Positions 33,354-42,219 of a stretch of 64,000 nt of DNA are shown here, piece after piece (position 1 is the stretch's first letter; each line of letters opens with the position of its first letter). The DNA comes from Kribbella pittospori (GTDB lineage Bacteria; Actinomycetota; Actinomycetes; Propionibacteriales; Kribbellaceae). Both the position numbers and the translations under genes were made by a program. Below the pieces are notes generated by a model. It was given only the letters and a program-made list of their open reading frames with translations. It had not been told where the DNA came from and did not search any database. The stretch is from positions 1,302,001-1,366,000 of the forward strand of contig NZ_SJKB01000001.1 in NCBI RefSeq assembly GCF_004331465.1, given 5' to 3'.

Positions 33354-35155
33354 CAGAAGATCGAGCGCTGTCGCCGTACACCGGATGGACGCGTGAGCAC
33401 TGGGAGCAGACGGCCGATCGGACCTTGCTCGCCTTGCGGGACTTCGCGAGCCCGCGCCACGCGAATCTCGATCCTCCCGGTCCGGCGTCCAGGTCCGGGA
33501 AGGCGAGCGACGGGCTGGAAGGGTTCGCTCGATCCTTTCTGACCGCAGGATTCAAGCTGGCTGGGTCGGACGGCGACCCGCACGATCACGCCGGTTGGTA
33601 CGCCGAAGGCCTCGCCGCGGGTGCGGACCCGACGTCAGCGGAGGCCTGGCCGCGGCTGACGGAGTTCGGTCAGCCGCGCGTCGAGGCGGCCGCGATGGCG
33701 ATCGCACTGCACGAATCCCGTGCCCAGGTGTGGGACAAGTTGGACGACCGGACGCGTGCGCAGGTCGTCGACTGGTTGGCGCCGGCCAATGAGGTCACGT
33801 ACTCGGCGAGCAACTGGCTGTGGTTCCAGAACGTCACCCTCGCCTTCCTGCGCTCGGTCGGCGGGCCGTGCGACGAGGCCGTGATCGAGAAGAACATCGC
33901 GACGCTGGACACGTTCTACCAAGGCGACGGCTGGTACACCGACGGGATCCGCGAGGGCAGGACCACGCACTACGACTGGTACAACGGCTGGGTCATGCAC
34001 CTGTTCTCGCTGTGGTACTGCCGCATGTCCGGCGAGACGAGGGAGCTGCTCGACGGTTATCGCGAGCGGCTGCGGGAGTACCTCGGTACCGCCCAGCATC
34101 TCGTCGGGGCCGATGGCGCGCCACTCCACCAAGGCCGCTCGCTCGTGTACCGGTTCGCCACGGCATCGCCGTACTGGGCCGGCGCGATCTTCGACGCGAG
34201 TCCGTTGCCTCCTGGCGCGACCCGGCGTCTGACCAGCGGCATCCTCAGTTGGTTCGCCGACTCCGGTGCGTGGGACGACCGCGGTCTGCTCGGTCTCGGG
34301 TGGCGTACGGCGTTCCCGCGGATGCGGCAGTCGTACTCCGGTCCGGGATCGCCGTACTGGGCGAGTCTTGGCTTCGCCGGACTGGTGCTGCCGGCTGGTC
34401 ATCCGGTGTGGACAGATCGCGAGGAGCCGTTGCAGCTCGAGCAGGCCGACGTCTCGGTCGTGGCGCGACAGCCGGGTTGGCTCATCTCGGGTACGACGGC
34501 CGACGGCATCGTGCGTGTCGTCAACCACGGCACCGACCACGCCGGGACCGAACTGGCTCCGGAGGATCCGCTCTACTGCCGCCACGCGTACTCGACGATC
34601 ACCGGGCCGGATCTGGTCGACGCGGACGAGGTCCCGGACAACCAGGTCGCGGTGCGAAGGCCCGACGGACGCTGGTCGCAGCGCCGGCCGATCACCCTCC
34701 TGAGCCTTGGCCCGCGGACGGCGGTCAGCCGATTCCCCGTGCAGTTCGGGACGGAGGACCCAGAAACAGCCGACCTGTCGATGGTCACCGCGTCCGTCCT
34801 CCGCGGTCCCTTCGAGGTCCGCATCGCCCGCGTGGAGGGCCAGTACGACGGTGAACCGCTGACCCTGACGATCTCCGGCTACGCGCTGACGGGGTCTGGT
34901 CGGGTGTCGGCCGTCGTACCGCTGATCGGCGAGTGGCAGGCGGGCAGCACCACCCGAGAGGGAGTCAACGCCTTCGGTGAAGTGTCTGTCACCCCGTGGG
35001 TCGAGACTGCGCTCGAACCCGGACGCGTGTACGCCGCCGTCGTGGTGCTCAGCGGTCAGGACTGCACTACCGACGGGATCTCTGCCGAGGCCGACGGGGA
35101 CACGGTTGTCGTCACCTGGGCGGACCAGCAACAGGATGTGGTCGCGCTGAAGTAG
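33323..35155 (+). CDS. DUF2264 family protein, probable intracellular glycan hydrolase
   Basis: A 610-residue cytoplasmic protein without signal. The first 380 residues look like an alpha/alpha barrel (NWLWFQNVTLAFLRSVGG, then GDGWYTDG, HYDWYNGWVMHLFSLWY, and later ASPYWAGAIFD); the rest is beta-rich. This is the DUF2264 family. I recall that family being linked with glucuronidase family GH154, but I could not verify it here. ATG 33323 is preferred over 33317, since GGAGG is 7 bases upstream of the former and adjoins the latter. It overlaps the GH43 gene by 31 bases and ends the plus arm, suggesting it processes the imported oligosaccharide. Confidence 0.83.
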   Translation: MGERRNAERLTEDRALSPYTGWTREHWEQTADRTLLALRDFASPRHANLDPPGPASRSGKASDGLEGFARSFLTAGFKLAGSDGDPHDHAGWYAEGLAAGADPTSAEAWPRLTEFGQPRVEAAAMAIALHESRAQVWDKLDDRTRAQVVDWLAPANEVTYSASNWLWFQNVTLAFLRSVGGPCDEAVIEKNIATLDTFYQGDGWYTDGIREGRTTHYDWYNGWVMHLFSLWYCRMSGETRELLDGYRERLREYLGTAQHLVGADGAPLHQGRSLVYRFATASPYWAGAIFDASPLPPGATRRLTSGILSWFADSGAWDDRGLLGLGWRTAFPRMRQSYSGPGSPYWASLGFAGLVLPAGHPVWTDREEPLQLEQADVSVVARQPGWLISGTTADGIVRVVNHGTDHAGTELAPEDPLYCRHAYSTITGPDLVDADEVPDNQVAVRRPDGRWSQRRPITLLSLGPRTAVSRFPVQFGTEDPETADLSMVTASVLRGPFEVRIARVEGQYDGEPLTLTISGYALTGSGRVSAVVPLIGEWQAGSTTREGVNAFGEVSVTPWVETALEPGRVYAAVVVLSGQDCTTDGISAEADGDTVVVTWADQQQDVVALK

Positions 35156-35156
35156 A

Positions 35157-35171
35157 GGCCAGAATCTGGCC
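35157..35171 (+). terminator. Short hairpin just after the DUF2264 gene
   Basis: GGCCAG at 35157-35162 pairs with CTGGCC at 35166-35171 around AAT, two bases after the stop codon. No T-tract follows, so this is only a possible end of the plus-arm transcript. Confidence 0.35.
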
Positions 35172-35174
35172 GGT

Positions 35175-35216
35175 ACTGCTCCTACGGTGGTGGTAACCGA
35201 ACCGCGAAGGAGCAGT
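35175..35216 (+). promoter_or_regulatory. Inverted repeat that could mask the ribosome site of the VOC gene
   Basis: ACTGCTCCT at 35175-35183 is complementary to AGGAGCAGT at 35208-35216, which contains most of the AAGGAG ribosome site used by the ATG at 35221. An inner CGGT/ACCG pair could stabilise the fold. It may act on translation or be an operator at DNA level. Confidence 0.4.
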
Positions 35217-35220
35217 GACC

Positions 35221-35706
35221 ATGACGACTGTGAACCCGATCCCCGAGGGCTATCACTCGGTGACGCCGTGGATCATCGGGCACGACACCGCCGGGCTGAT
35301 GGACTTCCTCGCGGACGCGTTCGATGCGGTGGACCTCGGCGGCCGGGTGGTCGACGAGCACGGGAACATCGGCCACGCCGAGATGCGGATCGGCGACTCG
35401 GTGGTGATGATGTTCGACAAGCCGGACTGGCCGCCGACGCCTGCCTTCCTGCGCCTCTACGTCCCGGACGTGGAGACCGCGCTGAAGCAGGCGGTGGCGG
35501 CCGGCGGCACCGTGGTGACCGAGCCGACGCATCTGTTCTGGGGCGACATCGTGGCGCGCGTGCACGACCCGTTCGGCAACCTGTACTGGCTGCAGACCAG
35601 GATCGAGGAGGTCGACGAGGCCGAGCTGGGCCGCCGGTTCGGCGACGAGAAGTTCACCAAGGCGCTGGAGTACGTGCAGAGCTCACTGTTCCGGCCGGCC
35701 GGCTGA
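35221..35706 (+). CDS. VOC-superfamily (glyoxalase/bleomycin-resistance fold) protein
   Basis: A 161-residue cytoplasmic protein with paired beta-alpha-beta modules, seen in SVTPWIIGHDTAGLMDFLADAF and AFLRLYVPDVETALKQAVAAGG. The C-terminal WGDIVARVHDPFGNLYWLQTR with Asp, Gly and Asn is typical of PhnB-like VOC proteins. Substrate unknown. The start ATG at 35221 is 8 bases from AAGGAG; the GTG at 35215 would lie too close to it. It converges with the RNase D gene with the stops directly adjacent (35706 and 35707). Confidence 0.83.
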   Translation: MTTVNPIPEGYHSVTPWIIGHDTAGLMDFLADAFDAVDLGGRVVDEHGNIGHAEMRIGDSVVMMFDKPDWPPTPAFLRLYVPDVETALKQAVAAGGTVVTEPTHLFWGDIVARVHDPFGNLYWLQTRIEEVDEAELGRRFGDEKFTKALEYVQSSLFRPAG

Positions 35707-36969
35707 TCAGTCGAGCTGTTCCTTCGGGGCCTCGGACTCCATCGCATCGGTCAGGACGCCGGCGGTGAGCCCGATCTGCCACTCGCGGGCGTTGTGCTCG
35801 CGCAAGAAGGTCGTCACCACCTCGAGGCTGAGGTCCGGTGGTGGCGACCAGGCGAGCCGGCGGATGGTGTCGGGGGAGAGCAGGTTCTCGGTCGGGAGGC
35901 GGTGCGCCTCGGCGATCTCGGCGACGGAGGAGCGGGCGGCCGACAAACGGGCTGCCGCGTCCGGATCCCGATCGGCCCAGGCGCGAGCCGGCGGCGGGCC
36001 GTCGTACCGCGGGCCCTGCTTCGGTAGCTCGGAGTCGGGGAGGCGGCGTGCGTGGTCGATCGCCTCCCACCACGTCCGCATGTGCCGGTGCGCGCCCCGG
36101 CCCTTGAACGCCGTCAGCCGCTGGAGCGTGTCCCGGTCGGCCGGCATCGCCGACGCAGCCTCGACGATCGCGGCGTCCGGCAGGATCCGGCCGGGGGAGA
36201 TGTCCGCGGACTCGGCGATCTGGTCCCGCGCCTCCCACAACGCCCGTACGACGGCCAGACTGCGGCGATTGCGGACGCGGTGCATCCCCGACGTGCGGCG
36301 CCACGGGTCCGGCTTCGGCTCACGGGGTGGCGCGGACAGAATCGAGGCGAACTCCTGCTCGGCCCACTCCCACTTGCCCTCGCGGCGCAGTTCGGCCTCG
36401 ATCGCGTCGCGCAACTCGATCAGCATCTCGACGTCGAGAGCGGCGTACACGAGCCAGGGCGCCGGCAGCGGGCGGGTCGACCAGTCGGCGGCGGAGTGCT
36501 CCTTGCGCATCCGGTAGCCGAGGACTTCGCTGACCAGCGAGGCGAGGCCGACCTTCGGGTACCCGAGCAGGCGGCCGGCCAGTTCGGTGTCGAACACCCT
36601 CCGCGGCACCATCCCGACCTCGGCCAGGCAGGCCAGGTCCTGGTTCGCGGCGTGGATGATCCACTCGGCGTCCACGATCGCGTCGCCGAGCGCGGACAGG
36701 TCGCCGAACGGGATCGGGTCGACCAGCGCGGAGCCGGCGCCCTCGCGGCGCAGTTGCACCAGGTAGGCCCGGTGGGAGTAGCGGTAGCCGGACGCGCGCT
36801 CGGCGTCGACGGCGACCGGCCCGGTGCCGGCCTGGAAGGCCTCGACCACGTCGGTCAGGGCTGGGTCGGTGTCGATGACGTCGGAGAGGCCGTCACGGAG
36901 TTCTAGCAGGGGCAGGTTCGCGGTCGGGTCGTCCGGGACGGGCGGCTGCTGGGTTTCGGCCGGGCTCAT
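35707..36969 (-). CDS. rnd: Ribonuclease D-like 3'-5' exoribonuclease
   Basis: A 420-residue exonuclease of the DEDD superfamily. Residues about 45-215 form the nuclease domain with Exo I VAVDAERAS, Exo II IIHAANQDLACL and Exo III WLVYAALDVEML; these supply the acidic metal ligands. An HRDC domain follows (about 235-320, RNRRSLAVVRALWEARDQIAE) and a second helical domain ends the protein. RNase D trims tRNA 3' ends. The start at 36969 overlaps the DUF3000 stop as ATGA. The DUF3000-rnd pair next to hemE is an order I recall from streptomycetes. Confidence 0.9.
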   Translation of the reverse strand: MSPAETQQPPVPDDPTANLPLLELRDGLSDVIDTDPALTDVVEAFQAGTGPVAVDAERASGYRYSHRAYLVQLRREGAGSALVDPIPFGDLSALGDAIVDAEWIIHAANQDLACLAEVGMVPRRVFDTELAGRLLGYPKVGLASLVSEVLGYRMRKEHSAADWSTRPLPAPWLVYAALDVEMLIELRDAIEAELRREGKWEWAEQEFASILSAPPREPKPDPWRRTSGMHRVRNRRSLAVVRALWEARDQIAESADISPGRILPDAAIVEAASAMPADRDTLQRLTAFKGRGAHRHMRTWWEAIDHARRLPDSELPKQGPRYDGPPPARAWADRDPDAAARLSAARSSVAEIAEAHRLPTENLLSPDTIRRLAWSPPPDLSLEVVTTFLREHNAREWQIGLTAGVLTDAMESEAPKEQLD

Positions 36970-37568
36970 CGGCCCCGCTGTCCGCGCCGGGTCGGCATCG
37001 CCACGACCCCCGGCGGAACCGGCGGCAGTCCGGCCGCCGTGCAGAGAACTTCGCCCCACGCCTCAGCGTGCCGGGTCACATCCACCAGACCACCAGGCCC
37101 CGGCACAGGGCTCCAGGACGCACGGATCTCGATCTCCGCCGTCGCGTCGTCGTCGGCCATACCGCCGAAGCTTTCCGATACCACCCTGGTGACGGTACCG
37201 CTCGGCGCCTGGAAGTCCGCGCCCCGGTCCGCCAGCGCCTCCATCAGCCAGGTCCAGCCCACGCCACCGAGCAGCGCGTCGGTCACCATCTCCGGTTCGA
37301 CGGCGGCACGCACGTACGCGACACAGCGGAAGGTCGACTGCCAGGCGTCGTTCCCGTCCGGGTCGTAGAGGATGACGAGGCGACCGGTGGCGAGATCGTC
37401 GCCGTCGACCGTCACATCGGCGCTGACCGCGGCCGCGTGCGGTGCGATCCGCTGCGGTGCGGGCATCTCCTCGACGAATACCTCGGGCCTGAACCGGGCA
37501 CCGCGTAACTGCGTCACGGCCTCGGCGAACTCCGCGGGTGGCGCGTCGACCTGCTTGCGGGCACCCAT
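36966..37568 (-). CDS. DUF3000 domain protein
   Basis: A 200-residue cytoplasmic protein of the actinobacteria-specific DUF3000 family. Recognisable parts are FRPEVFVEEMPAPQRIAPHA near the N-terminus, LVILYDPDGNDAWQSTFRCVAYVRA in the middle and a C-terminal WSPVPGPGGLVDVTRHAEAWGEVL. The family has no known activity. It is the first gene of a two-gene operon with RNase D (4-base overlap), so a role linked with RNA processing is possible but unproven. It is divergent from hemE, with 107 bases between starts. Confidence 0.87.
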   Translation of the reverse strand: MGARKQVDAPPAEFAEAVTQLRGARFRPEVFVEEMPAPQRIAPHAAAVSADVTVDGDDLATGRLVILYDPDGNDAWQSTFRCVAYVRAAVEPEMVTDALLGGVGWTWLMEALADRGADFQAPSGTVTRVVSESFGGMADDDATAEIEIRASWSPVPGPGGLVDVTRHAEAWGEVLCTAAGLPPVPPGVVAMPTRRGQRGR

Positions 37569-37663
37569 GCTTGGCAGCCTACGACTGATTACTCACCGAC
37601 GCCTGTGACGACGCGCCGGTAACCGCGTGCGACGGCCGCTCACGGGTGAAATTCCGCGCGTGG

Positions 37664-37669
37664 GATTAT
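37664..37669 (+). promoter_or_regulatory. -10 element of a probable leaderless hemE transcript
   Basis: GATTAT lies 6 bases before the GTG start of hemE, and no ribosome site is present between them. This spacing puts the transcript start at the start codon, so hemE mRNA is probably leaderless. Confidence 0.45.
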
Positions 37670-37675
37670 CGCTGT

Positions 37676-38746
37676 GTGCCTCTGCCACAGTCCCGCGCGC
37701 TCGACCGTTCCGCCTTTCTGCTCGCCGCTCGAGGTGAGCCGGGCCCGCACACGCCGGTGTGGTTCATGCGGCAGGCCGGGCGGGCGTTGCCCGAGTACCG
37801 TGCGATCCGCCAGGGGATCACGATGCTCGAGTCCTGCATGCGTCCCGACCTCGTTGTGGAGATAACGCTGCAGCCGGTACGCCGTTACGGCGTCGACGCG
37901 GCGGTCTTCTACGCCGACATCGTGCTGCCGCTGAAGTCGGCCGGCTTCGACATCGAGATCAAGCCCGGGGTCGGCCCGGTGGTTGCGGACCCGATCCGCG
38001 ACGCAGCCGGCCTGGCAGCGGTGCGGCCGGTCACTCCCGCGGACGTGCCGTACACCACGGACTCCGTGAAGCAGTTGGTCTCGGAGCTGGACGGTACGCC
38101 GCTCATCGGCTTCGCGGGGGCCCCGTTCACAGTGGCGTCGTACCTGGTCGAAGGTGGGCCGAGCAAGGACTTCGCGAAGACCAAGGCGCTGATGTACAGC
38201 GACCCGGACCTTTGGCACGCGCTCGCGGATCGGCTGGCCGACGTGGCGATCGCGTACCTGTCGGTGCAGGTCGAGGCGGGCGCGTCCGCGATCCAGCTGT
38301 TCGACTCGTGGGCGGGCGGGCTGTCGCCACGCGACTACGAGCGGTTCGTGCTGCCGCACTCCGCGAAGGTGTTCGAATCGATGGCGTCGTACGGCGTACC
38401 TCGGGTGCACTTCGGCGTGAACACGGGTGAGCTGCTCGGGCTGATGAGCGGCGCCGGCGCTGACGTCGTCGGTGTCGACTGGCGGGTGCCGCTGGACGAG
38501 GCGGTACGCCGGATCACCGCGGCCGGAGCCGGTCCGAAACCGGTGCAGGGCAACCTGGATCCGGCCTTGCTGTTCGCTCCCTGGGAGGCGGTGGAGCCCG
38601 AGATCGACCGGATCCTCGCGGAGGGGAAGGCCGCTCCCGGCCACATCTTCAACCTCGGGCACGGTGTCCCGCCGAACGCTGACCCTGAGGTGCTGACCCG
38701 GATCGTCGAGTACGTCCACGCGAAGTCGGCCCGTGTACCTGCCTGA
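37676..38746 (+). CDS. hemE: Uroporphyrinogen decarboxylase
   Basis: A 356-residue cytoplasmic enzyme that removes four carboxyl groups from uroporphyrinogen III to give coproporphyrinogen III. The signatures [16 protein letters not shown] and [17 protein letters not shown] are present, as is the catalytic Asp in FYADIVLPL. The start is GTG at 37676; the 10-residue extension upstream is rejected because it runs into the -10 box. First gene of the heme operon; it overlaps the GNAT gene by 14 bases. Confidence 0.96.
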   Translation: MPLPQSRALDRSAFLLAARGEPGPHTPVWFMRQAGRALPEYRAIRQGITMLESCMRPDLVVEITLQPVRRYGVDAAVFYADIVLPLKSAGFDIEIKPGVGPVVADPIRDAAGLAAVRPVTPADVPYTTDSVKQLVSELDGTPLIGFAGAPFTVASYLVEGGPSKDFAKTKALMYSDPDLWHALADRLADVAIAYLSVQVEAGASAIQLFDSWAGGLSPRDYERFVLPHSAKVFESMASYGVPRVHFGVNTGELLGLMSGAGADVVGVDWRVPLDEAVRRITAAGAGPKPVQGNLDPALLFAPWEAVEPEIDRILAEGKAAPGHIFNLGHGVPPNADPEVLTRIVEYVHAKSARVPA

Positions 38747-39227
38747 CCACGACGTCACCCTCGAGCCGCTGACCGCCGAGCACGCCGACGCCGTCCTCGC
38801 CTTCGAGCGGGAGAACCGGGAGTACTTCGCCGCCTGGATCGAGGATCGCGGTGACGATTTCTTCACCTCGTTCGCGGAGCGGCATCAGGCGCTGCTGGCC
38901 GAGCAGGAGGCCGGGATCTGCCGGTTTCACGTCTTGGTGGATGCCTCCGGCGCGGTGGTCGGACGGGTGAACCTCATGGACCTCGAGAACGGTTCGGCCG
39001 AGCTCGGCTACCGGATCGCGGAGAAGGCGACCGGCCAGGGGCTCGCGTCGGCGGCGGTCCGTGCGGTCGCCAGGCTCGCCGCGTCGTCGTACGGGCTGAA
39101 GATGCTGCGAGCGGGGACGTCGGACCGGAATGTGGCGTCGCAGGCGGTGCTGATGCGAGCCGGGTTCCGCCGCGTGGCCGACCCGGCGGCCCGTCTTGGG
39201 TTCGAGTTGACGCTGGAGGACGTGTGA
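38733..39227 (+). CDS. GNAT family N-acetyltransferase
   Basis: A 164-residue acetyltransferase similar to the RimJ/RimL group. The acetyl-CoA site is visible as [23 protein letters not shown], and the terminal [16 protein letters not shown] is the usual end of the fold. It could acetylate a protein N-terminus or an aminoglycoside-like compound. The GTG start lies inside hemE (14-base overlap), and its stop overlaps the hemY start as GTGA, so it is transcribed with the heme genes, although no heme role is known for this family. Confidence 0.85.
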   Translation: MYLPDHDVTLEPLTAEHADAVLAFERENREYFAAWIEDRGDDFFTSFAERHQALLAEQEAGICRFHVLVDASGAVVGRVNLMDLENGSAELGYRIAEKATGQGLASAAVRAVARLAASSYGLKMLRAGTSDRNVASQAVLMRAGFRRVADPAARLGFELTLEDV

Positions 39228-40633
39228 GCCGGGTCGTTGTGGTCGGTGGCGGGATCAGTGGGCTGGCGGCGGCGTACGCGCTGGCGACCGGGCCGAACCC
39301 GCCGCGGATCACGGTGCTGGAGGGGTCGCCACGGCTCGGCGGCAAGCTCGCGGGTGATGTGCTCGAGGGTGTGCCGGTCGACCTCGGGGCCGAGTCGGTG
39401 CTGGCCCGGCGGCCGGAGGCGGTCGACCTGATCAAGGCGGTCGGGCTCGGTGACGACCTGGTGCATCCGGCGACTACGTCGGCCGGACTATGGATCGGCG
39501 ACCGGATCCGGGGTATCCCGCCGACGGTGATGGGTGTCCCGATGGACCCCGCCGCGACGGCCGACGTACTCGGGTCCGAGGGAGCCGAAGCGGTCGCGCA
39601 CGAGGTCGACCTGCCGGCGCCTGCGCTGACGGAGGACGTCGCGATCGGGCGGTTCGTCGCCTCGCGGATGGGTCCGGCGGTGACGGACAAGCTGATCGAC
39701 CCGCTGCTTGGCGGGGTATATGCCGGGCGGGCGGAGGAGATCTCGCTGGCGGCCGCGGTGCCGGAGCTGTACGCCAAGCTGCGGACGGCACCGAGCCTGC
39801 TCGCCGCGACCGCGGAGATGCGTGAGGCCGGACAGCGACGGGCGGGAGCGCCGGTGTTCGCCGGCATCGTTGGTGGGATCAACCGGCTGATCGGCGCGTT
39901 GGAGAAGGACCTGACCGCGCGCGGCGTCGACATCCGGCGCAAGCTCGCCGTACGACGGATCACGCGGACCGCCAACGGCTACTCGCTGGAGGCTGGGCCG
40001 GTGCCTGCGCCGACTTTCTTGGAGGCCGACGCGGTGATAGTCGCCGTACCGGCCACTCCGGCGGCCCGGATGCTGGCGGAGCTGGTGCCGGCGGCATCGA
40101 CGGAGCTGGCGACGATCGAGTACGCGAGTATGGCGATCGTGACGCTCGCGATCCGCAAGCAGGACTGGCCGGAGGCGGCCACCGGGTCCGGGTTCCTGGT
40201 GCCGTCGGTGGAGGGGCGGACGATCAAGGCGTCGACGTACTCGCATGCGAAGTGGGAGTGGTCGGGTGCGGCCGGTGGAGAACTCGCCGTACTGCGGTGC
40301 TCGGTCGGGAGGCTGGGGGAGGAGTACGTCCTGCAGCGGTCCGACGAGGAGTTGGTGGCGCTGGCGACGGCCGATCTGGGTCGTGCTGTCGGGCTTCAGG
40401 CACCCGTGGTGGGGTCGCTGGTGACCCGGTGGGGTGGTGGGCTTCCGCAATACGCCGTGGGGCATCTGGACCGTGTTGACCGGGTCGAGGCGGCGGTTGA
40501 GGCGGAGCCCGGTCTGGCTGTGTGCGGAGCGGCGTACCGAGGGGTCGGGATCGCTGCGTGCGTGGCGTCGGGTGGGCAGGCAGCGACCCGGGTGCAGGCG
40601 CATTTAGCCGCATTGGAGACAATGGCTCCGTGA
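39224..40633 (+). CDS. hemY: Coproporphyrinogen III oxidase (HemY/CgoX type)
   Basis: A 469-residue FAD enzyme that oxidises coproporphyrinogen III to coproporphyrin III in the coproheme pathway of Gram-positive bacteria. The dinucleotide-binding motif [16 protein letters not shown] opens the protein, and the C-terminal [18 protein letters not shown] completes the FAD site. The GTG start overlaps the GNAT stop (GTGA) and its own stop overlaps the hemQ start in the same way. Since hemQ follows, the copro- rather than the protoporphyrin pathway is used, which decides the activity. Confidence 0.93.
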   Translation: MSRVVVVGGGISGLAAAYALATGPNPPRITVLEGSPRLGGKLAGDVLEGVPVDLGAESVLARRPEAVDLIKAVGLGDDLVHPATTSAGLWIGDRIRGIPPTVMGVPMDPAATADVLGSEGAEAVAHEVDLPAPALTEDVAIGRFVASRMGPAVTDKLIDPLLGGVYAGRAEEISLAAAVPELYAKLRTAPSLLAATAEMREAGQRRAGAPVFAGIVGGINRLIGALEKDLTARGVDIRRKLAVRRITRTANGYSLEAGPVPAPTFLEADAVIVAVPATPAARMLAELVPAASTELATIEYASMAIVTLAIRKQDWPEAATGSGFLVPSVEGRTIKASTYSHAKWEWSGAAGGELAVLRCSVGRLGEEYVLQRSDEELVALATADLGRAVGLQAPVVGSLVTRWGGGLPQYAVGHLDRVDRVEAAVEAEPGLAVCGAAYRGVGIAACVASGGQAATRVQAHLAALETMAP

Positions 40634-41325
40634 CACAGAAGCCGAAGGCGCGTGAGCTGAACAATGTGATCCGCTACACCCTGTGGTCGGTCTTCAAGGT
40701 GGAGACCCCGCTGGGCGACGCGGACCGGGACGAGCTGACCGCCGAACTGTCCGAGCTGGTCGCCAAGCTGGCCACGGACGACGTGGTGATCCGCGGCATC
40801 TACGACGTCGAGGGCTTCCGGGCCGACGCCGACTTCATGATCTGGTGGCACGCGCCGACGTCGGACGCGCTGCAGAAGGCGTACCACGCGCTGCGCCGGT
40901 CCCGGCTCGGGCGGCACCTGGTGCCGGTCTGGTCGCAGTTCGCGCTGCACCGGCCGGCCGAGTTCAACAAGAGCCACATCCCGGCGTTCCTGGCCGACGA
41001 GGAGGCGCGGGCGTACATCTGCGTGTACCCGTTCGTGCGGTCGTACGAGTGGTACCTGCTGCCGGACGAGGAGCGGCGGTTCATGCTCGCCGAGCACGGG
41101 AAGATGGCGCGGACCTACCCCGACGTACGGGCGAACACGGTCGCGTCGTTCGCGCTCGGCGACTACGAGTGGATCCTGGCGTTCGAGGCCGACGAACTGC
41201 ACCGGATGGTCGACCTGATGCGCGACCTGCGGGCGTCCACCGCCCGGCGGCACGTGCGCGAGGAAGTGCCCTTCTACACGGGCAAGCGGACCGAGCTCGG
41301 CGAGCTGGTCGCCAACCTGGCCTGA
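40630..41325 (+). CDS. hemQ: Coproheme decarboxylase (HemQ/ChdC)
   Basis: A 231-residue enzyme of the chlorite-dismutase fold that converts coproheme to heme b with peroxide. Typical segments are [30 protein letters not shown] and [12 protein letters not shown], the last holding the catalytic Tyr. The GTG at 40630 overlaps the hemY stop; the upstream extension of the frame is a shadow of hemY. It is followed 5 bases later by a small VOC gene. Confidence 0.95.
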   Translation: MTQKPKARELNNVIRYTLWSVFKVETPLGDADRDELTAELSELVAKLATDDVVIRGIYDVEGFRADADFMIWWHAPTSDALQKAYHALRRSRLGRHLVPVWSQFALHRPAEFNKSHIPAFLADEEARAYICVYPFVRSYEWYLLPDEERRFMLAEHGKMARTYPDVRANTVASFALGDYEWILAFEADELHRMVDLMRDLRASTARRHVREEVPFYTGKRTELGELVANLA

Positions 41326-41330
41326 CGGCC

Positions 41331-41714
41331 GTGGCTGGGCACCGTAAGGCCTTCCCGGTGCTGTACGTGAGCGACGTACGCCGGTCCGTCGGTTTCTACA
41401 CGCTGCTCGGGTACGAACCGACGTACCAGTTCCCACTCGAGGGCGACCCGCACTACGTCGGCCTCGAGCGCGGCGACTCGTCCCTGGGCATCGCCGACGC
41501 CAACTGGCCCCAGGCCCAGCTCGGCATCACCGTCGGCACCGCCCCCCGGTTCGAGCTCTTCGTGTACGTCGACAACGTAGAAGCCTCGGTCGAACTCTTC
41601 CGCGAGGCCGGCCACCCCATCCTCCAAGAGCCGGCCACCATGCCCTGGGGCGAACGCCAGGCCTACACCGCCGACCCCGAAGGCAACCCCATAGCCCTAG
41701 CCACCCCGATCTGA
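41331..41714 (+). CDS. Small VOC-superfamily protein
   Basis: A 127-residue VOC-fold protein. The start GTG at 41331 gives VAGHRKAFPVLYVSDVRRSVGFYTLLGYEP, the usual first module, and the second module FVYVDNVEASVELFREAGHPIL ends in YTADPEGNPIALATPI. It follows hemQ by 5 bases and would be co-transcribed with it. Small VOC proteins of this kind bind drugs or metals or have unknown substrates. The stop codon sits in the loop of a 10-bp terminator hairpin. Confidence 0.8.
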   Translation: MAGHRKAFPVLYVSDVRRSVGFYTLLGYEPTYQFPLEGDPHYVGLERGDSSLGIADANWPQAQLGITVGTAPRFELFVYVDNVEASVELFREAGHPILQEPATMPWGERQAYTADPEGNPIALATPI

Positions 41715-41728
41715 GTCCCGGGGTGGCT
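41699..41728. terminator. Hairpin terminator between the heme operon and msrB
   Basis: AGCCACCCCG at 41699-41708 pairs exactly with CGGGGTGGCT at 41719-41728; the 10-base loop holds the TGA of the VOC gene. It lies between convergent genes and could serve both strands. No T run follows. Confidence 0.55.
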
Positions 41729-41737
41729 GCCTGCTGA

Positions 41738-42154
41738 TCAGGCCGGGGTGAGGGTCAGGCTGATGCTGTTGATGCAGTAGCGGAGGTCGGTGGGGGTGTC
41801 GTAGCCCTCGCCTTCGAAGACGTGGCCGAGGTGGGAGCCGCAGTTGGCGCAGCGGACCTCGACGCGCTTCATGCCGAGTGTGCTGTCCTCGATGTACTGG
41901 ACCCGGTCCTCGGCCAGTGGGGCGAAGAACGACGGCCAGCCACAGTGCGAGTCGAACTTGGATTCGCTGCGGAACAACTCTGCGTCACAGGCGCGGCACT
42001 TGTAGACACCGACGGTCTTCGTGTCGGTGTACTCACCGACGAAGGGCCGCTCGGTACCGGCCTTGCGCAGCACGTGGAATTCGGCGGGGGAGAGCTGCGC
42101 CTTCCACTCCGCATCGGACTTGGTCACGGCGTACTGCTTGGTGTCGTCTGTCAC
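41738..42154 (-). CDS. msrB: Peptide-methionine (R)-S-oxide reductase
   Basis: A 138-residue cytoplasmic repair enzyme that reduces methionine-R-sulfoxide. Two CxxC pairs for structural zinc (YKCRACDAE and VRCANCGSH) and the catalytic Cys in LRYCINSISL are present, along with CGWPSFFAPL and GHVFEGEG. The start is GTG at 42154. It is a single gene that converges with the heme operon. Confidence 0.96.
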   Translation of the reverse strand: MTDDTKQYAVTKSDAEWKAQLSPAEFHVLRKAGTERPFVGEYTDTKTVGVYKCRACDAELFRSESKFDSHCGWPSFFAPLAEDRVQYIEDSTLGMKRVEVRCANCGSHLGHVFEGEGYDTPTDLRYCINSISLTLTPA

Positions 42155-42165
42155 GACTCCATTGT

Positions 42166-42201
42166 GGCCGCCCGGGCAAGGAAAACCCCGCCCGGGCGGC
42201 C
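42166..42201 (-). terminator. 12-bp hairpin after the ExeM-like nuclease gene
   Basis: GGCCGCCCGGGC at 42166-42177 pairs exactly with GCCCGGGCGGCC at 42190-42201 around a 12-base loop. It lies 18 bases after the nuclease stop on the minus strand and before msrB. The stem is strong but no T-tract follows. Confidence 0.55.
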
Positions 42202-42219
42202 GCCGTAAGACTCCCGCAA

